A stretch of DNA of 10,003 nt from Bacteroidales bacterium (GTDB lineage Bacteria; Bacteroidota; Bacteroidia; Bacteroidales; Paludibacteraceae): the NCBI GenBank assembly GCA_900768725.1, contig CAAGDU010000033.1, forward strand, positions 1 to 10,003. The letters are read 5' to 3'. The translations under genes and the position numbers were made by a program. Each line of letters opens with the position of its first letter. Positions within the stretch are counted from its first letter, which is position 1. This document shows, one piece after another, positions 1 to 5,946 of the stretch. The notes beneath the pieces were generated by a model. That model was not told where the DNA came from and ran no database searches. It saw nothing but the letters and a program-made list of their open reading frames with translations.

Positions 1-45
1 CATTAATGCTATTTCTTCGCACAAAAGGGTGAAAAATAGCCGCAT

Positions 46-105
46 TTTGCGCAAATATCACATTCTGTTTGCAATTTCACCCAAAAACCACTACCTTTGC
101 GCAAA
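46..105. promoter_or_regulatory. Pair of TTTGCGCAAA palindromes, candidate operator
   Basis: The perfect 10-bp palindrome TTTGCGCAAA occurs at 46-55 and again at 96-105, exactly 50 bp apart. The first lies upstream of the predicted -33 box of the hydrolase gene. The second overlaps the -7 box and the likely transcription start. Two identical palindromes around a promoter are a common arrangement for a dimeric repressor, but no regulator is identified and the role is inference. Confidence 0.35.
68..99 (+). promoter_or_regulatory. Bacteroidetes-type promoter of the GH105 gene
   Basis: TTTG at 68-71 and TACCTTTG at 92-99 are separated by 20 bases. They match the -33 TTTG and -7 TAnnTTTG consensus of the primary Bacteroidetes sigma factor. 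Transcription should start near 105-108, giving a very short leader before the ATG codons at 120 and 129. This also rules out longer upstream starts for the gene. Confidence 0.75.
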
Positions 106-128
106 CTAATCAAATATCTATGCACACC

Positions 129-1685
129 ATGAAACACCATCGTTCCCTTTTCTTTGCCGCTATTTCCTTGTTTTGTACGTTCTTTGCCTATGCCGGCGAT
201 GTTACCTTCGACCCTAACACCCGCTACTCGCGACTGGTGATAGATAGTTGTTTGTATCATTTCCAAGCCAACACCAAAGCAGCCGGTTTTGCCAAATACG
301 ATTCGGAAGGTAACCGAGTAAAGAAATCTGAATCAGAAAGAGGTTTCGACTATGTGCCCGGACTGGTTGCCAAAGCCGTTATCGAAGCAGTGGACTACTA
401 TCAAACCCAAGACTTTGCAAAGCCTTGGTTTTACAGCATTGCAGCATACGCAAATACATACTATAGCAACACCCACACCAGTGGCAGTTTGGATGACCTG
501 AATGCTTGCAAGATGTATTTCGGTCTCTCCGATTTAACCAAAGAAGGCGCGGCGTTTGCCAATGCCACTACCTACAACAACTGCCAAACGGCAAAGACAA
601 ATACATTAGCAGGTCTAAAAGACTACAATACCAAATACGTCATTACCACGGATACCATCGCTGATGCCGACAAGCTACCTCTGCCTAATGGAGGTACGTA
701 TGATGTAACTGGCGGATGGTGGCACAAAAAAGAGTACCCCAACCAAATGTGGTGCGACGGGCAGTATATGGGACCTGCATTGTTAGCACAGTTGGTTGCC
801 GAGGGAAAGAACATCACGGGCTCCACCGATAGAGATTGGACATTGATTGCCAAACAGTTTGATATTACATGGACGTATTTGTGGGACGAGAAAAAGCAAC
901 TGCTCTATCATGCTTTTTGCGCAGACGGCGGTACCAATACGACATCCCACTCTTGTGATTGGGCAGGTTTGAGCACTACAACGGGGAGCGAGTGCTACCA
1001 TTCCGCCGAGTACTGGGGGCGTGCCGAAGGATGGTATGTGCTGGCGCTGGTAGATGTATTGGAGCAGATGGACAAAGCAGAATTGTCTAAATCGGATGAA
1101 CGATATACTCGTCTGCTGGGTTACCTGCAAAAAGCCGCTGCCGGATTGAAAAACAAGCGAGATTCCACCAATTCAGGGTGCTGGTATCAACTGCTCGCAC
1201 ACGATGGCAGTTATTCGGTAACAAACTATACATCTGAAGATGGGAAAACAACCTATCAGTCAGGAACTGCAAGTAATTATCTAGAAGCCTCCGCCTCGGC
1301 CATCTTCACAGCCTTCTTCTTGAAATCTATCCGTTTGGGGTATCTGGACAAAGCAACCTACGAGAGCGTTGCAAAGGCAGCATATAAGGGTTTGATTAAC
1401 ACTTTCCTCAAAACGAATGTAGGGGACGGGAACGGCTATGCGCTGATTCAGAGTTGCAAATCTGCCGGGCTGGGAGGTAGCAGTAACACAGGAATTAAGA
1501 CTCGCACCGGTTCGGCGGCATACTACCTTTTGGGAAATGATGTAGGGGTTACTAAAGACTATACAGAGGGTAAGATTTTAGGTGCGTTTATCTTGGCGGC
1601 GGTGGAGTATGAGCGGGTATATCTGCCAGTGACAGCCGGTGATGAGCCATCGGGCTGCAAGTGTCTGAAAGTAAGCCTGCAATAG
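129..1685 (+). CDS. Secreted GH105/GH88-type unsaturated uronyl hydrolase
   Basis: The 518-residue product resembles glycoside hydrolase family 105 (YteR/YesR-like). These enzymes remove the unsaturated 4,5-didehydro uronic acid left on oligosaccharides by polysaccharide lyases. Residues 1-22 form a signal peptide with cleavage predicted after AYA, so the enzyme should be exported to the periplasm or surface. Family-like motifs are SLDDLNACKMYF (D122/D123), NQMWCDGQYMGPALL with candidate catalytic D210, EYWGRAEGWYVLALVDVLEQ (from E294) and a final GAFILAAVEYERVY helix. The ATG at 129 was chosen because it gives a clean basic N-terminus; ATG 120 adds three residues and is also possible, while starts before ~106 precede the likely transcript. 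A 20-residue tail containing CKC follows the last barrel helix and is not typical of the family core. No SusC/SusD, lyase or transporter gene lies nearby, so it looks like an isolated catabolic enzyme. Its base composition appears more AT-rich than that of the genes downstream. Substrate is unknown. Confidence 0.85.
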   Translation: MKHHRSLFFAAISLFCTFFAYAGDVTFDPNTRYSRLVIDSCLYHFQANTKAAGFAKYDSEGNRVKKSESERGFDYVPGLVAKAVIEAVDYYQTQDFAKPWFYSIAAYANTYYSNTHTSGSLDDLNACKMYFGLSDLTKEGAAFANATTYNNCQTAKTNTLAGLKDYNTKYVITTDTIADADKLPLPNGGTYDVTGGWWHKKEYPNQMWCDGQYMGPALLAQLVAEGKNITGSTDRDWTLIAKQFDITWTYLWDEKKQLLYHAFCADGGTNTTSHSCDWAGLSTTTGSECYHSAEYWGRAEGWYVLALVDVLEQMDKAELSKSDERYTRLLGYLQKAAAGLKNKRDSTNSGCWYQLLAHDGSYSVTNYTSEDGKTTYQSGTASNYLEASASAIFTAFFLKSIRLGYLDKATYESVAKAAYKGLINTFLKTNVGDGNGYALIQSCKSAGLGGSSNTGIKTRTGSAAYYLLGNDVGVTKDYTEGKILGAFILAAVEYERVYLPVTAGDEPSGCKCLKVSLQ

Positions 1686-1708
1686 GATTGATAGAGTTAA
1701 TTTTTGGT

Positions 1709-1846
1709 TAATGATATACAAGTTGACCCAAATTATTTGTCAAACGAAAGCCGAGATTTATTGAGATTTATCCCGACGTGTCGGGGCTTGTCGGGACGGG
1801 GCGACATAACTCAATTTTGAATCGCCGAGTCAAAAGGTATATCATT
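1709..1846. repeat. MITE-like repeat element A
   Basis: The left end AATGATATACAAGTTGACC (1710-1728) is mirrored by GTCAAAAGGTATATCATT at 1829-1846, giving imperfect terminal inverted repeats of about 19 bp. Inside are CCCGAC-GT-GTCGGG (1772-1785) and a block containing GGCGACATAACTCAATTTTG, both shared in intact or decayed form with element B. It is about 138 bp, has no coding capacity, and lies just after the hydrolase gene. It looks like an older, degraded relative of element B. No convincing target-site duplication is visible. Confidence 0.7.
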
Positions 1847-1860
1847 GCAAAAAATATTGG

Positions 1861-2028
1861 TAATGATATACGAGTTGACCAAGTCGTTTATCAAATGCAA
1901 GCCCCGAAGGGGCGACATAAAATAGCGTAGGGATTCATCCCTACGTATGCGAGACGACACCTAAAAAGCAAGCCCCGAAGGGGCGACATAACTCAATTTT
2001 GAATCGCCGGGTCAACATGTATATCATA
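1861..2028. repeat. MITE-like repeat element B
   Basis: The ends TAATGATATACGAGTTGACC (1861-1880) and GGTCAACATGTATATCATA (2010-2028) are near-perfect inverted repeats. The interior is a chain of hairpins: GCCCC-GAA-GGGGC at 1901-1913, CGTAGGGAT-TC-ATCCCTACG at 1926-1945, GCCCC-GAA-GGGGC again at 1972-1984, and GGCGA...TCGCC spanning about 1982-2008. It is ~168 bp and non-coding, separated from element A by only 14 bases, in the same orientation and with the same ends. It could act in transcription termination or RNA folding between the two + strand genes. That role is inference. Confidence 0.75.
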
Positions 2029-2045
2029 GCCTAAAATTATACGAA

Positions 2046-2062
2046 TAATTATATGATAATTA
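2046..2062. promoter_or_regulatory. AT-rich palindrome upstream of binding-protein gene
   Basis: TAATTAT-ATG-ATAATTA is a perfect 7-bp inverted repeat ending 31 bases before the start codon of the substrate-binding lipoprotein. It contains a GATAAT hexamer, the building unit of Fur boxes, and iron control would suit a FecB-like protein. The match to a full 19-bp Fur site is partial and no -7 promoter box was found nearby, so the assignment is tentative. Confidence 0.25.
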
Positions 2063-2093
2063 CATGTTAAAAGAAATACGATGATTAGATGTT

Positions 2094-3392
2094 ATGAAAC
2101 TCAGAATGGCATTGAAAAAGAAAAGCATATTTTTCGTGATGGTTTGCTTGCTGTTGCTCGCGGGGTGCGGGAAACAGCAGGTGGCGCCGATAGAGGTTTC
2201 GGAGGCGGCGCAGTATTTCCGCCTGAAGGACACCCTCGGCATGGTTTGCGCTGAAGTGCTTGACCCGCAGAACGATGGCAAACTGCTGGCGAGATACTAT
2301 TTAGTACAAGACCCAGCACAGCACAGGACCCCCTCCAACTCCCCCTACAAAGGGGGCGGGAATAAAAAGTTACCTTCGTCTATAGATACTATTTATTCTC
2401 CCTCCCTTGTAGGGAGGGACGGGGAGGGTCCCGTGTTCTTTATCCCCACCCCCTTGCGGCGGGTGGCGACCACGTCGGCGACGCATATCGGTTTCTTGTA
2501 TGCACTGGGGGTATTAGACAGCGTGGTGGCGATGAGCAACCCCGAATGGGTGTACAACAAGCCGTTGCATGAGGTGGCGAACATCGGCGAGGATATCAAC
2601 ATCGCGATGGAGCCGCTGCTGCTCGCGAAGCCCGATGTGCTGTTTGCCAGCAGTTACGGGCAGAACAGTCAGCAGATAGCGCGTGTGGCTGAGGCGGGCA
2701 TTCCCGTGGTGTACCTCGCCGAATGGCAGGAGCAGCATCCCCTCGCACGCGCCGAGTGGCTACGCTTCGTGGCAGCCTTCTTCGGCAAGACAGCCTTGGC
2801 AGACAGCATCCTCGGAGAGGTGAGGAGAGAGTACCAAGATGGGGCACCCCAACACAGGACCCCCTCCAACTCCCCCTACAAAGGGGGAGGGAATGAAAAG
2901 TTACCTTCGTCTATAGATACTATTTATCCTCCCTCCCTTTGTAGGGAGGGAGGGGGTGGGTCATCCCCCTCCATCATGTCCGGTGCATCGTATCGGGGGA
3001 CGTGGTATGTGCCGAGCGGAACGACGTATATGGGTTGCCTGTTTCGCGATGCAGGGGCGGCGTATGCCTTTGCCGAAGAGCGCACCAACGGCTCTATCCC
3101 GCTGACGATGGAGCAGGCGCTGCGCGTGTTCTCGGAGGCGGATGTGTGGGTGGGAGCGAACGCCCGCACGATGGACGAACTGCGCGCCATAGACGAACAC
3201 CACACGTGGTTCAAAGCCTATCGGACGGGGCGCGTCTATCATTTCTACAACCGCACCAACAGCACGGGCGGCAATGACTTCTGGGAGACGGGGGTGGTGC
3301 ACCCCGAGATAATCCTCCGCGACCTGCAGTGGGCACTCTATCCTTCTACGCATTCGGACTACACACCTTACTTTATTGGACAACTGCAGTGA
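2094..3392 (+). CDS. ABC transporter substrate-binding lipoprotein (BtuF/FecB-like) carrying two in-frame repeat inserts
   Basis: The 432-residue product is a class III periplasmic binding protein (peripla_BP_2 family), the group that captures cobalamin, haem or ferric siderophores for FecCD/BtuCD-type importers. The N-terminus has a basic stretch, a hydrophobic core and the lipobox LLAGC with lipidated C25. Family-like segments are TPLRRVATTSATHIGFLYALG (119-139) followed by GVLDSVVAMSNP, then EPLLLAKPDVLFAS (173-186), GIPVVYLAEW, and GTWYVPSGTTYMGCLFRDAGA (302-322). Residues ~77-112 and ~254-290 are not family sequence: each is the translation of a palindromic repeat and starts HRTPSNSPYKGGGN. 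The first insert lies in the linker before the N-lobe. The second lies in the loop after the inter-lobe helix. Both sites should tolerate a flexible insert, and the frame stays open across both. No permease or ATPase gene is adjacent, so partner and ligand are unknown. ATG 2106 is an alternative start. Confidence 0.85.
   Translation: MKLRMALKKKSIFFVMVCLLLLAGCGKQQVAPIEVSEAAQYFRLKDTLGMVCAEVLDPQNDGKLLARYYLVQDPAQHRTPSNSPYKGGGNKKLPSSIDTIYSPSLVGRDGEGPVFFIPTPLRRVATTSATHIGFLYALGVLDSVVAMSNPEWVYNKPLHEVANIGEDINIAMEPLLLAKPDVLFASSYGQNSQQIARVAEAGIPVVYLAEWQEQHPLARAEWLRFVAAFFGKTALADSILGEVRREYQDGAPQHRTPSNSPYKGGGNEKLPSSIDTIYPPSLCREGGGGSSPSIMSGASYRGTWYVPSGTTYMGCLFRDAGAAYAFAEERTNGSIPLTMEQALRVFSEADVWVGANARTMDELRAIDEHHTWFKAYRTGRVYHFYNRTNSTGGNDFWETGVVHPEIILRDLQWALYPSTHSDYTPYFIGQLQ
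2326..2430. repeat. ~105-bp palindromic element, copy 1 (inside CDS)
   Basis: The element opens GGACCCCCTCCAACTCCCCC and closes GGGACGGGGAGGGTC, the ends being imperfect inverted repeats of about 30 bp. Each end is itself a hairpin: CCCCC-TACAAA-GGGGG on the left (2341-2356) and CCCTCCC-TTGTA-GGGAGGG on the right. The AT-rich spacer (about 2360-2400) is nearly identical to that of copy 2. By hand translation it is open in one of six frames only, the one used by the host gene. Similarity to copy 2 starts four bases earlier, at CACA. Confidence 0.85.
2857..2962. repeat. ~105-bp palindromic element, copy 2 (inside CDS)
   Basis: It is the same element as copy 1, offset by 531 bases (177 codons), so it enters in the same reading frame. 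It is one base longer because of an extra T in the right hairpin loop (TTTGTA). The exit frame within the element therefore differs and the last ~12 translated residues diverge (SLCREGGGGS against SLVGRDGEGP). The spacer differs from copy 1 at only a few positions, pointing to a recent common origin or gene conversion. Confidence 0.85.
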
Positions 3393-3478
3393 ATATCTCA
3401 TTAGGAGATAGTGCAATAGACATGAAGGCGTTTTCAAAAAAATCACCATCTATTAAACAAAAGGTACTATGAGGACGC

Positions 3479-3521
3479 AAGCACCTCCGTTCGTTGCATT
3501 TGGCAACGAACGGAGGTGCTT
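3479..3521. terminator. Perfect 19-bp stem-loop at convergent gene ends
   Basis: AAGCACCTCCGTTCGTTGC (3479-3497) and GCAACGAACGGAGGTGCTT (3503-3521) form a perfect stem with the loop ATTTG. It lies 86 bases after the binding-protein stop and 16 bases from the stop of the convergent sugar-transferase gene. On the + strand it is followed by TTGATTAT, a weak U-tract; on the - strand there is no U-tract. It most likely ends transcription of the + strand gene and may protect the 3' end of the - strand mRNA. A small TATCTC-ATTAG-GAGATA hairpin sits at 3394-3410. Confidence 0.7.
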
Positions 3522-3537
3522 TGATTATGTAGACCGA

Positions 3538-5067
3538 CTAAGCAGAGTGTATTCCCTTAAAAAGAATAGAACGTATGGTAAGGAAGAAATAGCGGATGTC
3601 AGTGCGGACGGGATGTTGGAAGTAGGCGTCCAAATATTTCTCCTCGCTGGCGAAGAGTTCTTCAAAGGTTTTGGGATGGTCAATGTAGAACGGCGGAATC
3701 AGCCCGGGCTTGCACCTCGTGCGTTTCTCTTGCAGCGCGGGCGGGTAGGTCTCAAACATCGTCTTGGACAGCGGACGCACGCCCACCAACTTCACGTCCC
3801 CGCGCAGCCAGTTGAGGAGCATGGGCAACTCATCCAGCCAATACTTGCGCATGAACCGCCCCCACGTGGTAATACGCCAGTCATCGTTGCTCTTGTCGGC
3901 AATGTCCATGCCCCCGCGCCGGTCAAACACGTATTTCTGGATATACTCCGCGTAGGGGTGCATGGTGCGGAATTTATAGATATAGATGTAGTTTAGTGTT
4001 AAGGGTTGAGCGTTGGGCGTTGTGTCCTTTCTTTTCCCCACGCGGCGTAGCTTAATCAACGGACCGTACACTTTCATCTTCTCCTGCGGATAAGGCTGTG
4101 AGTGGCGGTGGGCAAAGATATACTCAATATGCCCCATCGTAATACAATCATCTACCTCAAAACCGCAGTAGTAGAGTCGTCCGTATATCTCTGTTTTGGA
4201 GAGCATACGCTTACGACCTTTCGTGATATCGTAGTAGAGGCGCGAGGTAAAGAGCAGACGAGGCAAAGTGCGTTTCCAAAAGAAATAGCAGACATAAACA
4301 ATCCAATTCAGCGGTTTGGGATAACGGCTTAGCATCTTTTGCTTGACATATTCCTGCGGGCGATAGCAGCACACATACTGTCCCTCATCAGGCAGCTTCT
4401 GATTGACAATGCAGAAGCGCCGATTGATACCTCGCATATCGTTCAGCAGCGTAAGGTCAACGATAGTGTTGTACTGATAGTCAGGCAGTTGCAGCAGACT
4501 AAATCGGTCTCGGTTGGCTACAATCTTCGTCCGTCTGTTGTTAATCAGCGCCTTCTCTACCAACATCTGATAATCCTCCTCTGTAGTAATAGAGAGCACA
4601 GACTGGTGAATAGTTTCCACCGATGCTTTTGCACGAGGTTCGTCAAGTTGTTTCGTAGTCGCCCCCACGCGCTGCTCAATCTGCATGGCAGGAATGGTCA
4701 TGTTGGTGGCGTACTTCCAATAGTGCTCTGTGAGAATCACCAGCAGGTCGCACACCGCCACCACCGAGATGACCCATGCCCCCGGCGTGGTGGAGAAAGG
4801 AGTTAAGAATAAAGGAAACAGAAAATAATTACCCAAAAGGAGTATAGTAGTAGTGAGAGCAAGCGATAGCAACGCCTGCCAAAGGTGTGTGGTTTTATAA
4901 GACCGATAGAGCATTGTCGCACCGCCAGCCAATAACCAACATATCATCAAGACAAGCAGGTTCCAGATATACCCCCAAATACTGTCTTTATCTGCCGCAA
5001 CGCGCCAAATTAGGCAGATGGCTGCTGCAGAAATCCACAGAAAGATGTCTAATCCGAATCGTTTCAC
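3538..5067 (-). CDS. Polyprenyl-phosphate sugar phosphotransferase (bacterial sugar transferase family)
   Basis: This protein should transfer a sugar-1-phosphate from a nucleotide sugar to undecaprenyl phosphate, the first step of a surface polysaccharide or glycan. The 509 residues begin with four hydrophobic membrane segments (about 5-110), then a cytoplasmic middle domain, a hydrophobic stretch PLNWIVYVCYFFW that may be the re-entrant helix, and the C-terminal PF02397-type catalytic domain. Visible motifs are YKFRTMHPYAEY (from ~364), WLDELPMLLNWLRGDVKLVG with the catalytic-type pair D412-E413, VRPLS, and KPGLIPPFY. A heptamer-repeat insert (~349-359) precedes YKFRTM. The GTG start at 5067 was chosen because it overlaps the upstream stop as GTGA, implying translational coupling; ATG 5121 would add 18 residues and overlap by 58 bases. 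The domain order resembles Bacteroidales sugar transferases. No further glycosyltransferases are in view, so the product glycan is unknown. Confidence 0.88.
   Translation of the reverse strand: MKRFGLDIFLWISAAAICLIWRVAADKDSIWGYIWNLLVLMICWLLAGGATMLYRSYKTTHLWQALLSLALTTTILLLGNYFLFPLFLTPFSTTPGAWVISVVAVCDLLVILTEHYWKYATNMTIPAMQIEQRVGATTKQLDEPRAKASVETIHQSVLSITTEEDYQMLVEKALINNRRTKIVANRDRFSLLQLPDYQYNTIVDLTLLNDMRGINRRFCIVNQKLPDEGQYVCCYRPQEYVKQKMLSRYPKPLNWIVYVCYFFWKRTLPRLLFTSRLYYDITKGRKRMLSKTEIYGRLYYCGFEVDDCITMGHIEYIFAHRHSQPYPQEKMKVYGPLIKLRRVGKRKDTTPNAQPLTLNYIYIYKFRTMHPYAEYIQKYVFDRRGGMDIADKSNDDWRITTWGRFMRKYWLDELPMLLNWLRGDVKLVGVRPLSKTMFETYPPALQEKRTRCKPGLIPPFYIDHPKTFEELFASEEKYLDAYFQHPVRTDIRYFFLTIRSILFKGIHSA
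3991..4024 (-). repeat. Degenerate heptamer array within the sugar-transferase CDS
   Basis: On the - strand the stretch reads as degenerate 7-mers: CAACGCC, CAACGCT, CAACCCT, TAACACT, then AAAC. Translated, it gives TPNAQPLTLN, inserted between the conserved GPLIKLRRVGK segment and YIYKFRTM. In relatives as I recall them this loop is only a few residues long. Similar AACGCTCAACCCTTAAC arrays are, to my knowledge, frequent between genes in Bacteroidetes; finding one in frame inside a catalytic domain is unusual. Confidence 0.6.
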
Positions 5068-5858
5068 TTTGCCGAAATAAGAATTTGCTTTATCTGGTTT
5101 TTCAAGTTTTGCATCACCCATTCTCTTGCCCACGCCGTCTTGCTGTTGGTCCATCGTTGCGGGTGGGTGGTCATCATCAGGCGGGTAGGAAAGATGCCCT
5201 GCTGCAAGGCGAGGATGATATCCGCCGAGCGGTGGTACACCAGCCCCTCCGCTGTCCACTGCTCTTGGTGTACGGGTATCTTGTCGCGCACGGAGTAGCG
5301 GTAGCCGTCCCAGCAACGCCCCGTGTCCGTCAAGTAGAACACCTCGCCGAAGGGCGTGTCGAAATAGGGCTCGCCGATGATACCCTCCGCGCGGTAGTCG
5401 CGGTGCTTCCACAGGTCTTTCCCGTCCCATTGCGAGGTCGGTGCACCGTGCATGCAGATAGTGCGCACGGGGTAGAACCCTCGTAAGTAAGCAAGCGCGG
5501 AGGTGAAATGCGCGTATGCCGAAGCCGCGTTGCCTTTCGCTATCGACATATCTTCGTAGTGGTAGCCCACCTCGTGCCCCAATGCCGCTATACCCCTTAT
5601 ATATTGTTGTTCATCGGCTTGCTTGGGATAGACGCGGAAGTAATAGGTCGCCCTTACCCCCAGCGCATGCTCTATCTCCGCGGTGCGAAAGCTGTTTTGC
5701 GGCAGTTTGTCCACATCGTGGCGCAAAATCAGATACCGCTCAGGCAATCCGCCTCTCGCCCGCAGGTCGCAGTACTGCTCAAAGGTCAGCACCCGATAGC
5801 CTGCTTGCAGAAAGGCTTCCAACAATGCCCGATAAGTATCTAAGGTGAAATCCAACAT
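5064..5858 (-). CDS. Polysaccharide deacetylase (NodB-like) family protein
   Basis: The 264-residue protein has no signal peptide and shows features of the NodB/CE4 fold. It has YLILRHDVDK with the metal-type HDVD at 47-50, GHEVGYHYE at 94-102 (H95 and H100 resembling the family H-x(3-4)-H), CMHGAP with H137, and LMMTTHPQRW with H232 near the C-terminus. Enzymes of this fold remove N- or O-acetyl groups from polysaccharides, but this clade lies near glycan loci and is often left unannotated, so catalytic activity is inferred. ATG 5858 gives MLDFTLDTYRALLEAFLQAGY, a natural start. Its stop overlaps the GTG start of the sugar-transferase gene, so the two are almost certainly co-expressed and probably act in the same surface-glycan pathway. 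The aminotransferase gene lies 73 bases upstream on the same strand. Confidence 0.75.
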   Translation of the reverse strand: MLDFTLDTYRALLEAFLQAGYRVLTFEQYCDLRARGGLPERYLILRHDVDKLPQNSFRTAEIEHALGVRATYYFRVYPKQADEQQYIRGIAALGHEVGYHYEDMSIAKGNAASAYAHFTSALAYLRGFYPVRTICMHGAPTSQWDGKDLWKHRDYRAEGIIGEPYFDTPFGEVFYLTDTGRCWDGYRYSVRDKIPVHQEQWTAEGLVYHRSADIILALQQGIFPTRLMMTTHPQRWTNSKTAWAREWVMQNLKNQIKQILISAK

Positions 5859-5870
5859 GGAATGATTTTA

Positions 5871-5946
5871 CAATTTCACAATTGACAATCTGACAATTAA
5901 CCCCGCATGGTAATTGTCCAATAGTAAATTGTCAAATTGTCAAATT
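5871..5946. repeat. AATTGTC/GACAATT repeat cluster with hairpin
   Basis: The space between the aminotransferase and deacetylase genes is built from repeats of GACAATT and its complement AATTGTC. A hairpin GACAATTA (5892-5899) with TAATTGTC (5911-5918) is extended by CC/GG around the loop. Two further copies, AATTGTCAAATTGTCAAATT at 5927-5946, run into the aminotransferase reading frame and supply its last codons and stop. The hairpin has no U-tract, so it is a weak candidate terminator. Confidence 0.6.

Noticed and set aside
1861..2028. CRISPR-like array because GCCCCGAAGGGGCGACATAA occurs twice
   Set aside because: Only two copies, unequal context, and both lie inside one element bounded by terminal inverted repeats; no cas genes.
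2326..2430. Binding-protein gene as a frameshifted pseudogene
   Set aside because: The frame is continuous from lipobox to C-terminus with family motifs before, between and after both inserts, so a broken gene is not supported.
2300..2975. Target-site duplications around the palindromic element copies
   Set aside because: Bases flanking copies 1 and 2 do not form matching direct repeats; CACA before both copies is not repeated after either.
2961..3449. Minus-strand open frame overlapping the binding-protein gene
   Set aside because: The + strand frame has lipobox and family motifs; the antisense product is Arg/His-rich and resembles nothing.
3469..3996. Open frame on the + strand starting in the terminator stem-loop
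   Set aside because: It is antisense to the conserved catalytic domain of the sugar transferase, runs through the hairpin, and its protein shows no recognisable family; codon shadow of a GC-rich gene.
5121..5430. N-terminal extension of the sugar transferase to 5430
   Set aside because: This part overlaps the deacetylase gene in another frame, and its translation is Arg/Gly/Pro-rich with no relation to the membrane segment that starts the real protein.
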